A DNA stretch of 24,076 nt, taken from assembly GCF_030211955.1 (NCBI RefSeq), contig NZ_JASODI010000028.1, positions 1 to 24,076 of the forward strand, read 5' to 3'. This document shows positions 1 to 6,529 of this stretch, one piece after another (the first letter of the stretch is position 1; every line of letters starts with the position of its first letter). Position numbers and translations under genes: made by a program. Source of the DNA: Corynebacterium frankenforstense (GTDB lineage: Bacteria; Actinomycetota; Actinomycetes; Mycobacteriales; Mycobacteriaceae). The notes below the pieces were generated by a model that saw only the letters and a list, made by a program, of their open reading frames with translations, ran no database searches and was not told where the DNA came from.

Positions 1-209
1 GATGCAATATCGGAATCAGACCCTTGAACCCCTAACCGCTTAGAATTAAACCAGTCCAACTTTCGGGGGCTAGTTCAAATCCCACGCGGGTGACGGTCCG
101 GGGTTTTTCTGTCGTGCGGTGCGCGGGGTGGTTTCTAGGGGTCGCCGCGACGGCGGGAGGCACCGGAAGCGCCGGAGGTGCCGGGAGGTGCTCAGGAGGG
201 CTGGCAGGT

Positions 210-245
210 GTCAGATAGTGCGACGGATCGGTCGCACACTCTGAC
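210..245. repeat. 15-bp imperfect inverted repeat with 6-base loop
   Basis: Left arm 210-224 (GTCAGATAGTGCGAC) and right arm 231-245 (GTCGCACACTCTGAC) pair at 13 of 15 positions around the loop GGATCG. There is no T-tract on either side, so it is not a typical intrinsic terminator. The right arm plus two bases recurs exactly at 321-337. It may be an operator or a small structured element. Confidence 0.6.
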
Positions 246-320
246 GGTCCCACGACCGTTATGCGAAAACACGCAAGTCACAGCCTCGCCGAAAATCGGG
301 GGGCAGAATGCGCGACGCCG

Positions 321-337
321 CGGTCGCACACTCTGAC
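321..337 (+). repeat. Second copy of a 17-bp direct repeat (first at 229-245)
   Basis: CGGTCGCACACTCTGAC at 229-245 recurs identically at 321-337, 92 bases further on. Both copies lie upstream of the vanZ-like gene. Repeated copies of one half-site suggest a protein-binding site, but no regulator is identified. Confidence 0.6.
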
Positions 338-446
338 ATCGGCCCCGGAGACCGCCCCAACACCCGCCCCGGCGACTAGCCAGCCACCCTCCCCAGCCCA
401 GACGAGCGCACCAGCTCGGCATCCGACCGCCACCCCGCGACGCCGC

Positions 447-452
447 TAAGCT
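447..452 (+). promoter_or_regulatory. Candidate -10 element of a leaderless vanZ-like transcript
   Basis: TAAGCT fits the corynebacterial TANNNT -10 pattern and ends 7 bases before the ATG at 460. The predicted transcription start therefore falls at or next to the start codon. No Shine-Dalgarno sequence precedes the ATG. Confidence 0.4.
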
Positions 453-459
453 GTGCCCC

Positions 460-1101
460 ATGTCCAGACCCGCTCACCGCCCGCTGCCGCTCGGGCCCGT
501 GATCGCATGCCTGCTGCCGTACGCGGCGGTCGTCCTTTCGCTGACCACGCTCAAGGCGTTCTTCGCGATCGGCTACCTGTGGAACCCGGAGAAGCAGCGC
601 GTCCGTGAGCTGCGGCTGATCCCCTTCGAGGACTTCTTCACCGCGAAGACCTGGTTCTCCCCGATCTTCGACGCCGTGGGCAACCTCGCCTTCTTCGTGC
701 CCGTCGGCTGGCTGGTCGCCATCGCGGTCGAGCGTATCGCCTACAACGCAGCGGCCCGCGGCGGCCGGCTCGCCACGCTCAACCCCCTGCGTGTCGCGGT
801 GTGGACGGGATTCGCGTTCTCGCTGTGCATCGAGGTCTCGCAGTTCATCTTCGGCCTCGGGCGCACGGACGTCGACGACCTGATCTTCAACACCCTCGGC
901 GCGGTGCTCGGCGTGTGGCTCGCCGGCCTCGGCGGGCGACGGTGGCGCTGGCTGCTCGTGCTGGTCACGGCGGCGGCCGTGGTCGCCTTCGTGGTGCTGG
1001 TGCTGCTCGGCCAGCGCCTCGGCGACCCGGACAAGGTCGTCGAGACCGCCTCCGCCCGCCAATTGACGACGCCCGCGCCACCCGCCCCCGGCGCGAACTG
1101 A
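460..1101 (+). CDS. VanZ-like family membrane protein
   Basis: This 213-residue protein has an N-terminal membrane segment (about 13-35), then a stretch with NLAFFVPVGWLVA, then FSLCIEVSQFIFGLGRTDVDD (split across about 120-145) followed by LIFNTLGAVLGVWLAGLGG. The E-x-x-Q-x-x-x-x-x-R-x-x-D-x-x-D-x-x-x-N pattern is the VanZ family signature. A further hydrophobic segment lies near 165-188. VanZ founded the family as a low-level teicoplanin resistance factor, but the role of most relatives is unknown, so no resistance function is claimed. The last codons (from 1062) overlap a copy of the dispersed TTGACGACG repeat, making the C-terminal tail Thr/Pro/Ala-rich. It is convergent with the glycosylase gene, 40 bases apart. 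The start follows a -10 hexamer with no ribosome binding site. Confidence 0.85.
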   Translation: MSRPAHRPLPLGPVIACLLPYAAVVLSLTTLKAFFAIGYLWNPEKQRVRELRLIPFEDFFTAKTWFSPIFDAVGNLAFFVPVGWLVAIAVERIAYNAAARGGRLATLNPLRVAVWTGFAFSLCIEVSQFIFGLGRTDVDDLIFNTLGAVLGVWLAGLGGRRWRWLLVLVTAAAVVAFVVLVLLGQRLGDPDKVVETASARQLTTPAPPAPGAN

Positions 1102-1141
1102 CAGGCCCGGCGTGGGCGGCGCGCCGGGGGCGCGCCGGTCT

Positions 1142-2026
1142 TCAGCGCCGGTCGGGCTGGCAGGACGGGCACCAGAAGAGGTTGCGGCCGTCCATCACCC
1201 TCTGCTCGACCGGGGTGCCGCAGACCAGGCAGGGCTGGCCGGCGCGGCGGTAGACGTAGACCTCGCCGCCGTGGTCGTCCTTGCGCGGGGCGCGGTGCAT
1301 GGCCTCGGGGGTGTGCTCGGGGCGCACCGTGTCGATGCGGCCGCGGTCCACTCCGACGGCCATGAGCTCGACCAGGTCCGCCCAGATCGCCTTGAGTACG
1401 GGGGCGGGCACGTCACGGCCCGGGGTGAAGGGGGAGACGCCGAGGCGGAAGAGGGTCTCGGCGCGGTAGATGTTGCCCACCCCGGCGAAGAGCTTCTGGT
1501 CCATCAGGAGTGCCCCGATGGCACGCCGGGAGCGGGCCACCTTGGCGAAAGTCGCAGAGGGGTCGGCGTCGGCGCGCAGGGGGTCGGCGCCCTGCTTGGC
1601 GATCTCGGCCTCCTTCTCCGGGACGCTGAGCAGGCGGCACCACTGCGGGCCGTGCAGGTCGGCGGCCACCGTCTCGTCCGCGTCGCCGATGCGCAGCCGG
1701 ACCTGGCCGACCGGCTCGGCGAAGGGGGAGAGGTTGAACTTGCCGATCAGCCCCAGGTGGATGTGCACGACGGAGCGGGGGAGCCGGGTGCCGGAGCCGA
1801 CGGGCGCGGCGGCGTCGGCGGGCGCGCCGTCCGCAGTCGACGCGGCGGGGGAGAAGTCGATGAAGAGGTGCTTGCCCCACGCCTCGGCGGAGCGCAGCAC
1901 CGTGCCATCGAGCTGCGCGGCCTCGGCGGCGAAGCGGCCCTGCGGCGAGGAGACCTCCACCTCGCGGCCGCCGAACGCCTCGGTCAACTGACTCGCGAGG
2001 CGGTGGATGACGTGTCCCTCCGGCAT
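1142..2026 (-). CDS. nei2: Fpg/Nei-family DNA glycosylase, Nei2-type
   Basis: A base-excision repair enzyme of 294 residues that removes oxidised bases and nicks the abasic strand. The mature N-terminus PEGHVIHRLA carries the catalytic proline (Pro2) and glutamate (Glu3); the MPEGH start is typical of actinobacterial Nei2 proteins. The helix-two-turn-helix region has GVGNIYRAETLF, and the C-terminus has a zinc finger with CLVCGTPVEQ then CPSCQ (Cys-x2-Cys, then Cys-x2-Cys). The chosen ATG at 2026 is preceded by AAAGGAG at good spacing and gives the obligatory Met-Pro-Glu; the upstream GTG at 2152 would bury the catalytic proline. It is divergent from dps, 330 bases away. Substrate preference (Nei versus Fpg) cannot be settled by eye. 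Confidence 0.92.
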   Translation of the reverse strand: MPEGHVIHRLASQLTEAFGGREVEVSSPQGRFAAEAAQLDGTVLRSAEAWGKHLFIDFSPAASTADGAPADAAAPVGSGTRLPRSVVHIHLGLIGKFNLSPFAEPVGQVRLRIGDADETVAADLHGPQWCRLLSVPEKEAEIAKQGADPLRADADPSATFAKVARSRRAIGALLMDQKLFAGVGNIYRAETLFRLGVSPFTPGRDVPAPVLKAIWADLVELMAVGVDRGRIDTVRPEHTPEAMHRAPRKDDHGGEVYVYRRAGQPCLVCGTPVEQRVMDGRNLFWCPSCQPDRR

Positions 2027-2277
2027 CACGGCTCCTTTCGTTCTCGCATGACTGTCTGCGCCCGCGCGGGCACGCGACCGTGCCCGGGGCGCCCATGCGA
2101 GCGCGCGACCGCTCCCGGGTCGCCCGCCCGCTGGCCGGCGGCCCAGGGCCACCCCGCAACGGGGGTGGCTGAAGGGACGTCGTTAAGTACGGGAAAACGG
2201 ACATTTCTGAAAGTGCCCGACCGGACATCTCGCAATGTCTATCAATGTAGTCATATCACCACGAAAACCCAATAAAC

Positions 2278-2296
2278 GCAGGTTAGGCACCCCTTT
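2278..2296 (+). promoter_or_regulatory. Weak DtxR-like iron box upstream of dps
   Basis: GCAGGTTAGGCACCCCTTT matches the DtxR consensus TTAGGTTAGSCTAACCTAA at about 12 of 19 positions, with a perfect left core AGGTTAGGC and a degraded right half. Corynebacterial iron-storage genes (ftn, dps) are known members of the DtxR regulon. The site lies 79 bases before the start codon. A 10-base perfect palindrome CTTACGTAAG follows at 2302-2311. Binding is an inference. Confidence 0.35.
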
Positions 2297-2344
2297 AACT
2301 TCTTACGTAAGCCTTTGAGGCGTAGCCCGAAACCAAACTCGCGT

Positions 2345-2350
2345 TATACT
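2345..2350 (+). promoter_or_regulatory. Candidate -10 element of dps
   Basis: TATACT is close to the ideal -10 hexamer and ends 6 bases before the ATG at 2357, placing the likely transcription start at the start codon. No -35 element is convincing at the usual spacing. If this -10 is used, the mRNA is leaderless and the GAGGG between the two would not act as a ribosome binding site. Confidence 0.45.
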
Positions 2351-2356
2351 GAGGGC

Positions 2357-2848
2357 ATGTCGAATTTCACTGTTCCCGGAATCAACGAAAACGACGCCAA
2401 GAAGCTCATTGATGGGCTGCAGGAGCGTCTGACCGACTTCAACGACCTTCACCTGATCCTGAAGCACGTGCACTGGAACGTCACCGGCCCGTCCTTCATC
2501 GGTGTCCACGAGATGATCGACCCGCAGGTCGAGGAGGTCCGTGGTTACGCCGACGAGGTCGCCGAGCGCATCGCCGCCCTGGGTGGCGAGCCGATCGGCA
2601 CCCCGGCCGGCCACGCCGAGGGCCGCACCCCGCTGCAGTACGACCTGAACAAGGCCGACACCCAGTCGCACATCCGCAAGCTCGCCGAGCTGTACACCAC
2701 CGTCATCGAGCGCCTGCGCGAGTCCCTGGCCGAGGCCGGCGACATCGACCCGATCACCGAGGATATCTACATCTCCGAGGCCGCCGGCCTGGAGAAGTTC
2801 CAGTGGTTCCTGCGCGCCCACATCGAGGACGAGAACGGCAACATCTAA
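2357..2848 (+). CDS. dps: Dps-family DNA-binding ferritin-like protein
   Basis: A 163-residue Dps protein: it assembles into a dodecameric cage that oxidises ferrous iron, stores the mineral and shields DNA under oxidative or starvation stress. The family signature HLILKHVHWNVTGPSFIGVH (32-51) supplies ferroxidase ligands His39 and His51, with Asp55 and Glu59 in the following HEMIDPQVEE. The run HEMIDPQVEEVRGYADEVAE closely resembles mycobacterial Dps1. The C-terminal tail is short and not Lys-rich, so DNA binding may be weak or involve the N-terminus. The ATG at 2357 gives the expected N-terminus; an upstream in-frame ATG at 2315 would add an Arg/Lys-rich leader lying upstream of the -10. 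A degenerate DtxR-like box lies upstream and a strong terminator downstream, so it is a single-gene unit. Confidence 0.95.
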   Translation: MSNFTVPGINENDAKKLIDGLQERLTDFNDLHLILKHVHWNVTGPSFIGVHEMIDPQVEEVRGYADEVAERIAALGGEPIGTPAGHAEGRTPLQYDLNKADTQSHIRKLAELYTTVIERLRESLAEAGDIDPITEDIYISEAAGLEKFQWFLRAHIEDENGNI

Positions 2849-2918
2849 GTCCGTTTCCCCTCTGACAGCCCGCCCGCCGTGGCAGTGACGGCGTGAGGCG
2901 GCCTGAGCCTGAAGCGCC

Positions 2919-2960
2919 AGACCCCGGGCGACCCTGAAGAAGGGTCACCCGGGGTCTTTT
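2919..2960 (+). terminator. Intrinsic terminator after dps
   Basis: A 17-bp stem (2919-2935 with 2941-2957, one mismatch) closes a GAAGA loop and is followed by TTTT. It sits 70 bases after the dps stop. Confidence 0.85.
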
Positions 2961-3002
2961 GCGCGCTTTCACGCGCCCCACGCGCGCTTTAACGCGCCCC
3001 AC
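2961..3002 (+). repeat. Two tandem 21-bp units directly after the dps terminator
   Basis: Unit 1 (2961-2981) and unit 2 (2982-3002) read GCGCGCTTT[C/A]ACGCGCCCCAC and differ at one base. The array separates the dps terminator from the promoter of the DUF1846 gene. It could be a slippage product or paired binding sites. Confidence 0.75.
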
Positions 3003-3036
3003 CTCCGTAATTACCGCCGCGGTCCCCGCGCTGGAC

Positions 3037-3042
3037 TAGAAT
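3037..3042 (+). promoter_or_regulatory. Candidate -10 element of the DUF1846 gene
   Basis: TAGAAT ends 9 bases before the ATG at 3052. An AAAGG lies between them but only 3 bases from the start codon, too close for normal ribosome binding. A leaderless or nearly leaderless mRNA fits best. Confidence 0.45.
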
Positions 3043-3051
3043 AAAGGTCCC

Positions 3052-4542
3052 ATGGACCTGGGATTTGACCGTCAGAAGTACATCCGCCTGCAGTCAGAAC
3101 ACATCATCGCCCGCCGTGGGGACATCGGGGGAAAGCTCTACCTGGAGATGGGCGGCAAGCTCTTCGACGACTTCCACGCCTCGCGCGTGCTGCCCGGTTT
3201 CGACCCGGACACGAAGATCGCCATGCTCGAGCAGCTGCGCGACGAACTCGAGATCCTGCCCTGCATCGGCGCCAAGGACCTCCAGCGCAAGAAGGTCCGC
3301 GCGGACCTCGGCATCAGCTACGACGAGGACCTGTTGCGCCTCATCGACGCCTTCCGCGAGCGCGGCTTCCTCGTCGAAAACGTCGTGATCACCCAGTTCG
3401 AGGAGACCAACGCCGAGGCCGTCGAGTTCGCCGAGCGCCTGACCAACCTGGGCCTGAAGGTCCACCGCCACTTCGTCATCGAGGGCTACCCCTCGAACGT
3501 CGACCGCATCGTCTCCCCGGAGGGATTCGGCCGCAACGAGTTCGTCGAGACCTCCCGCGACCTCGTCGTCGTCACCGCCCCGGGCCCCGGCTCCGGCAAG
3601 CTGGCGACCTGCCTGTCGCAGGTCTACCAGGAGAACCAGCGCGGCGTGAAGGCCGGCTACGCCAAGTTCGAGACCTTCCCGATCTGGAACCTGCCGCTGG
3701 AGCACCCGGTCAACCTCGCCTACGAGGCCGCCACCATCGACCTCGACGACGTCAACGTCATCGACCACTTCCACCTGTCGGCCCACGGCGAGTCCACCGT
3801 GAACTACAACCGCGACGTCGAGGCCTTCCCGCTGCTCAAGTCCATGCTCGAGCGCGTGACCGGCACCGTGCCCTACCAGTCGCCGACGGACATGGGCGTC
3901 AACATGGCCGGCTACTGCATCAGCGACGACGCCGCCTGCCGTGCCGCCTCCGTCCAGGAGATCATCCGCCGCTACTACAAGGCGCTCGTCGACGAGGCCC
4001 GCTCCGGCACCGAGGACACCACGCTTTCCGACCGCGCCGCCGTGATCATGGCCAAGGCCGGCTGCTCGACCTCGGACCGCGCGGTGGTCGCCCCGGCACT
4101 CGCGATCGAGGAGAAGACCGGCCAGCCGGGCGCGGCGATGCAGTTGCACGACGGCACCATCGTCACCGGCAAGACCACCCAGCTGCTCGGCCCGTCGGCC
4201 GGCATGCTCATCAACGCGCTCAAGCACCTCGCCGGCATCGACCGCGAGCTGCACCTGCTCTCCCCGGAGGCCATCGAGCCGATCCAGACGCTCAAGACCG
4301 AGCACCTCGGCTCGCGCAACCCGCGCCTGCACACCGACGAGGTGCTCATCGCCCTGTCGGTCTCCGCCGCCGCCTCCGAGGAGGCCCGCCGCGCGCTCGC
4401 CGAGCTGCAGAACCTCGCCGGCTGCGACGTGCACACCACCACCATCCTCGGCTCCGTCGACTCCGGCATCTTCCGCAGCCTGAACATGCAGGTCACCAGC
4501 GAGCCGAAGTACTGGAAGAAGCAGCTCTACCGCAAGAGCTAG
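3052..4542 (+). CDS. DUF1846 (UPF0371) family protein
   Basis: A 496-residue protein that I recognise as the DUF1846 family from full-length character: the start [18 protein letters not shown], then [37 protein letters not shown] (about 180-195), [17 protein letters not shown] (about 277-293) and [20 protein letters not shown] (about 373-393). The length is normal for the family. There is no signal peptide or membrane segment, so it is probably cytoplasmic. Members have been crystallised but their reaction is not established. The GPGSGK stretch resembles a nucleotide-binding loop, but a catalytic function should not be inferred from that alone. It is a single gene between the dps terminator and a structured repeat before panD. 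The overlapping antisense open frame is an artefact of GC bias. Confidence 0.92.
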   Translation: MDLGFDRQKYIRLQSEHIIARRGDIGGKLYLEMGGKLFDDFHASRVLPGFDPDTKIAMLEQLRDELEILPCIGAKDLQRKKVRADLGISYDEDLLRLIDAFRERGFLVENVVITQFEETNAEAVEFAERLTNLGLKVHRHFVIEGYPSNVDRIVSPEGFGRNEFVETSRDLVVVTAPGPGSGKLATCLSQVYQENQRGVKAGYAKFETFPIWNLPLEHPVNLAYEAATIDLDDVNVIDHFHLSAHGESTVNYNRDVEAFPLLKSMLERVTGTVPYQSPTDMGVNMAGYCISDDAACRAASVQEIIRRYYKALVDEARSGTEDTTLSDRAAVIMAKAGCSTSDRAVVAPALAIEEKTGQPGAAMQLHDGTIVTGKTTQLLGPSAGMLINALKHLAGIDRELHLLSPEAIEPIQTLKTEHLGSRNPRLHTDEVLIALSVSAAASEEARRALAELQNLAGCDVHTTTILGSVDSGIFRSLNMQVTSEPKYWKKQLYRKS

Positions 4543-4557
4543 GCGCCCGCGCCCTCG

Positions 4558-4644
4558 ATTGACGACGCCGCGCCCATCCCCGTGGGCGGTACCGCGCAGC
4601 CACGGCGCGGGAACCGCGCGCCGGGGGCGCGCGACGTCGTCAAT
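4558..4644. repeat. 87-bp structured repeat with inverted ATTGACGACG ends
   Basis: The element starts ATTGACGACGCCGCGC and ends with GCGCGACGTCGTCAAT. The outer 10 bases are perfectly inverted and the similarity runs about 20 bases inward with a few mismatches. Between them lie nested small hairpins: CGCCCA/TGGGCG (about 4571-4588) and CCGCGC/GCGCGG. It fills most of the gap between the DUF1846 stop and the panD promoter. It has no coding capacity, so it resembles a REP/MITE-like element. Copies of its end occur elsewhere in the window. Confidence 0.7.
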
Positions 4645-4674
4645 TGTCCCCTTATGGGTGACGCGCACTACCAT
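4644..4674 (+). promoter_or_regulatory. Tentative panD promoter
   Basis: TTGTCC (4644-4649) and TACCAT (4669-4674) could be -35 and -10 boxes with a long 19-base spacer. The -35 abuts the right end of the 87-bp repeat, so the repeat may have shaped this promoter. Confidence 0.3.
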
Positions 4675-4723
4675 TAGCGGCGTTTCGGGGCGCGCGCCCC
4701 GGCCCCGACCACAAAGGACAACC

Positions 4724-5140
4724 ATGCTGCGAACCGTCCTCGGCGCGAAGATCCACCGCGCCACCGTCACCCAGGCCGACCTGCACTACGTCGGCTCGAT
4801 CACCATCGACCCCGAGCTCTGCGACGCCGCGGGGCTCATCGAGGGTGAGAAGGTCGCCGTCGTCGACATCGAGAACGGCAACCGCCTCGAGACCTACGTC
4901 ATCCCCGACGCCCCCGAGGCCGCCGGCGACGGGCGCATCTGCATCAACGGCGCGGCCGCGCACCTGGTCAAGCCCGGTGACCTCGTGATCGTCATGAGCT
5001 ACGTGCAGGGCACCGAGGAGGAGGTGCGTGCCTGGGAGCCGAAGATCGTGCACGTCGACGCGGACAACCGCATCGTGGCCGTCGGCAACGACCCCGCCAA
5101 GGCCGTGCCCGGGGCGAGCGACCAGGTCTCGACCCGGTAG
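4724..5140 (+). CDS. panD: Aspartate 1-decarboxylase (pyruvoyl enzyme precursor)
   Basis: This 138-residue precursor decarboxylates L-aspartate to beta-alanine for pantothenate and coenzyme A synthesis. Autocleavage occurs at the Gly24-Ser25 bond, visible in [12 protein letters not shown], turning Ser25 into the pyruvoyl group. Lys9 and the [21 protein letters not shown]-terminus are typical, as are [21 protein letters not shown] and Tyr58-region substrate contacts. The ATG at 4724 has AAAGGA 5 bases upstream and yields the family-standard start; the longer in-frame extension from 4559 would begin in the repeat element. No panB or panC is nearby, as in C. glutamicum where panD stands apart from panBC. 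It is followed after 52 bases by the mhuD-like gene on the same strand. Confidence 0.97.
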   Translation: MLRTVLGAKIHRATVTQADLHYVGSITIDPELCDAAGLIEGEKVAVVDIENGNRLETYVIPDAPEAAGDGRICINGAAAHLVKPGDLVIVMSYVQGTEEEVRAWEPKIVHVDADNRIVAVGNDPAKAVPGASDQVSTR

Positions 5141-5192
5141 CCGGTTCCGCGGGCCCTGCCTCGAGGGCGCCCGCGCAGGTAGTCTCGGAGGC

Positions 5193-5594
5193 ATGAGCAT
5201 CGTCAAGATCAACGCACTGACCGTTCCCGAGGGCGCCGGAGAGACGCTCGAGCAGCGTTTCAGCCACCGCCTGCACGCCGTCGACGACCAGCCCGGTTTC
5301 GAGGGCTTCCAGCTGCTGCGCCCGACCGCCGGTGAGGACCGCTACTTCGTGGTCACCTGGTGGGCCGACGAGAAGTCCTACGACGACTGGGTCCACGGCC
5401 AGGACTTCGCCCACAGCCACGGCGACGTCGCCGACGCGAACAAGACCGGCCACGGCACCCACGACGTCCACGCTTCCGGCGGCGAGTCCCACGGCGCCTC
5501 CGAGTCCTCGGAGTCCGGTGACACCGCCCGCCGCCCCGCGGCCGTGAAGTCCGAGGTCCTCGAGTTCGACGTGGTCCTCGACTCCACCAAGTAG
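5193..5594 (+). CDS. MhuD/IsdG-type heme-degrading monooxygenase with His-rich insert
   Basis: A 133-residue ABM-fold protein very similar to M. tuberculosis MhuD (Rv3592): SIVKINALTVPEGAGETLEQ, PGFEGFQLLRP and RYFVVTWW match that family almost position by position. Conserved heme-pocket residues are visible: Asn7, Trp66 and a His pair (His74, His76) near the expected axial ligand. The enzyme opens heme and releases iron in the cytoplasm. Unusually, residues about 84-118 form a polar insert rich in His, Ser, Gly and Glu (GHGTHDVHASGG and following) before the final strand VLEFDVVLD; as far as I recall MhuD has only a short link there. The ATG at 5193 is preceded closely by CGGAGG. It may share a transcript with panD, 52 bases upstream. 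A plain antibiotic-biosynthesis monooxygenase annotation is the fallback. Confidence 0.85.
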   Translation: MSIVKINALTVPEGAGETLEQRFSHRLHAVDDQPGFEGFQLLRPTAGEDRYFVVTWWADEKSYDDWVHGQDFAHSHGDVADANKTGHGTHDVHASGGESHGASESSESGDTARRPAAVKSEVLEFDVVLDSTK

Positions 5595-5663
5595 GCGCTC
5601 CCCGCAGCTGTGCCGGCCGGCGCCCGATCGCGGCGCCGCGCCGGGACCGCCCGGCGCAGACCT

Positions 5664-5700
5664 CAGCCCCCGTCCGGGATGCTCTCCCGCACGGGGGCTG
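5664..5700. terminator. Bidirectional hairpin between convergent genes
   Basis: CAGCCCCCGT (5664-5673) pairs with ACGGGGGCTG (5691-5700), and the stem continues with GGGA/TCCC around a short loop. There is no strong T-tract on either side. Its place between the ends of the mhuD-like gene and the oppositely oriented membrane gene suggests a shared terminator. Confidence 0.6.
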
Positions 5701-5774
5701 CGTTGTGCCCGACGGCTCTGGGTCGGGGCCGGCGCTGCAGACTCTAGGCCGGCGCCGGGGGGGGCTTGCGGGCT

Positions 5775-6290
5775 CTAGGCCGGGTGAGTGCCCAGGATCG
5801 CGACCTGGCCGACCGTGGTCATCCACAGCATCGCGTGCGGCACCAGGAACCAGAACGCGCCCATCCAGCTGCCCCAGCGGATGTAGCGCTGCAGCTTGCG
5901 CACCATGATGATGCCGCAGCCGATCATCCCACCGATCGGCACCACGCACGAGCCCAGCGACCAGATCAGCTCCCAGCGCCGGGAGCACAGCCACGTGTTG
6001 AGCCCGGCCTCGCAGTACTCGCCGCCGCTGAGCCGGGAGGTCATGGCCAGCACGAAGGACACCAGTAAGGACAGGATGACGGTGCCGGCGAACCACAGCC
6101 ACGCCTGGCGGGTGGAGCGGCGGTTGGCCTGCGCCTGCAGGTACGGGTCCGGCTCGTCGGCGAGCTCGTCGAAGCTGTGCGCCTCAGGGCGCGGTTTGTT
6201 GTAGCGGTCCGCGTCCGCGATCAGGTCATTCTCCGGGTGCTCACGCTCGCGTTCCCGCCCGCGGCGCCAGGAGAAATCTTCCTCACTCAT
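5775..6290 (-). CDS. Small membrane protein of unknown function, three membrane segments
   Basis: I do not recognise the family. The 171-residue protein has a charged cytoplasmic-looking N-terminus (1-60, rich in Arg, Glu and Asp), then hydrophobic segments at about 62-83, 107-130 and 138-160. The loop between the first two has Cys93 and Cys102 (EYCEAGLNTWLCSRRW), which could form a disulfide outside the membrane; Cys115 and Cys125 lie in segment two. The ATG at 6290 is preceded by a TAGAAT -10 ending 8 bases upstream, so a leaderless transcript is likely and the in-frame ATG at 6320 is disfavoured. The universal stress protein gene lies upstream on the same strand, but a 239-base gap with a large palindrome separates them, so co-transcription is uncertain. 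Confidence 0.75.
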   Translation of the reverse strand: MSEEDFSWRRGREREREHPENDLIADADRYNKPRPEAHSFDELADEPDPYLQAQANRRSTRQAWLWFAGTVILSLLVSFVLAMTSRLSGGEYCEAGLNTWLCSRRWELIWSLGSCVVPIGGMIGCGIIMVRKLQRYIRWGSWMGAFWFLVPHAMLWMTTVGQVAILGTHPA

Positions 6291-6298
6291 ACCCCCGG

Positions 6299-6304
6299 AT
6301 TCTA
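6299..6304 (-). promoter_or_regulatory. Candidate -10 of the membrane-protein gene
   Basis: On the minus strand TAGAAT ends 8 bases before the ATG at 6290, with no ribosome binding site in between (only CCGGGGGT). Confidence 0.4.
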
Positions 6305-6373
6305 CCCACACCCCGGGCATGTCAAGGCCACCCGGTACCCGGAACTCCCCGCGTACGGCACAGAGGGCGTCCA

Positions 6374-6449
6374 CCCGGCAAGGCCGCGTAAAGCAAGGGC
6401 GGGTTTCGACCCGGCAAAGCGTGCCCTTGCTATACGGGGCCTTGCTGGG
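6374..6449. repeat. 76-bp palindrome with 27-bp arms
   Basis: The left arm (6374-6400) and right arm (6423-6449) are reverse complements at 24 of 27 positions. The 22-base loop contains its own small hairpin GGGTTTCGACCC (6401-6412). There is no T-tract after either arm. It lies between the stress-protein stop and the membrane-protein start, both on the minus strand. It may be a processing hairpin, a decayed mobile-element remnant or a regulatory structure. Confidence 0.8.
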
Positions 6450-6529
6450 TCGGCGGGGAGGATCGGGAACGGCCGGCGCCGGGCAGCGGGATCGCGGAGT
6501 GCGCGCCGCCCCGCCGGCTCGGCCGCCAG

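Larger units (their letters stand above)
1..459. other. Intergenic/leader region without a convincing gene
   Basis: No reading frame here resembles a protein: the short open frames are Pro/Ala/Arg-rich low-complexity translations of GC-rich DNA. The first 80 bases are visibly more AT-rich than the rest. They contain a T-arm-like string (AGTTCAAATCCC, 73-84), but no matching acceptor, D or anticodon arms could be folded around it. Bases 150-205 are a degenerate run of GGAGGTGC-like units. An inverted repeat (210-245) and a further copy of its right arm (321-337) are the only clearly structured parts. The vanZ-like promoter lies at the right edge. Confidence 0.5.

Noticed and set aside
60..100. 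tRNA gene at the window start
   Set aside because: Only a T-loop-like string is visible; stems do not pair and no anticodon arm could be placed on either strand.
1112..2275. Plus-strand open frame antisense to nei2
   Set aside because: No motif, repetitive Gly/Ala/Val composition; the minus strand has the MPEGH start, zinc finger and ribosome binding site.
3094..4770. Long minus-strand open frame antisense to the DUF1846 gene
   Set aside because: Its translation is a Val/Gly/Asp/Leu-rich shadow caused by GC-biased third positions; the plus-strand frame has clear family motifs.
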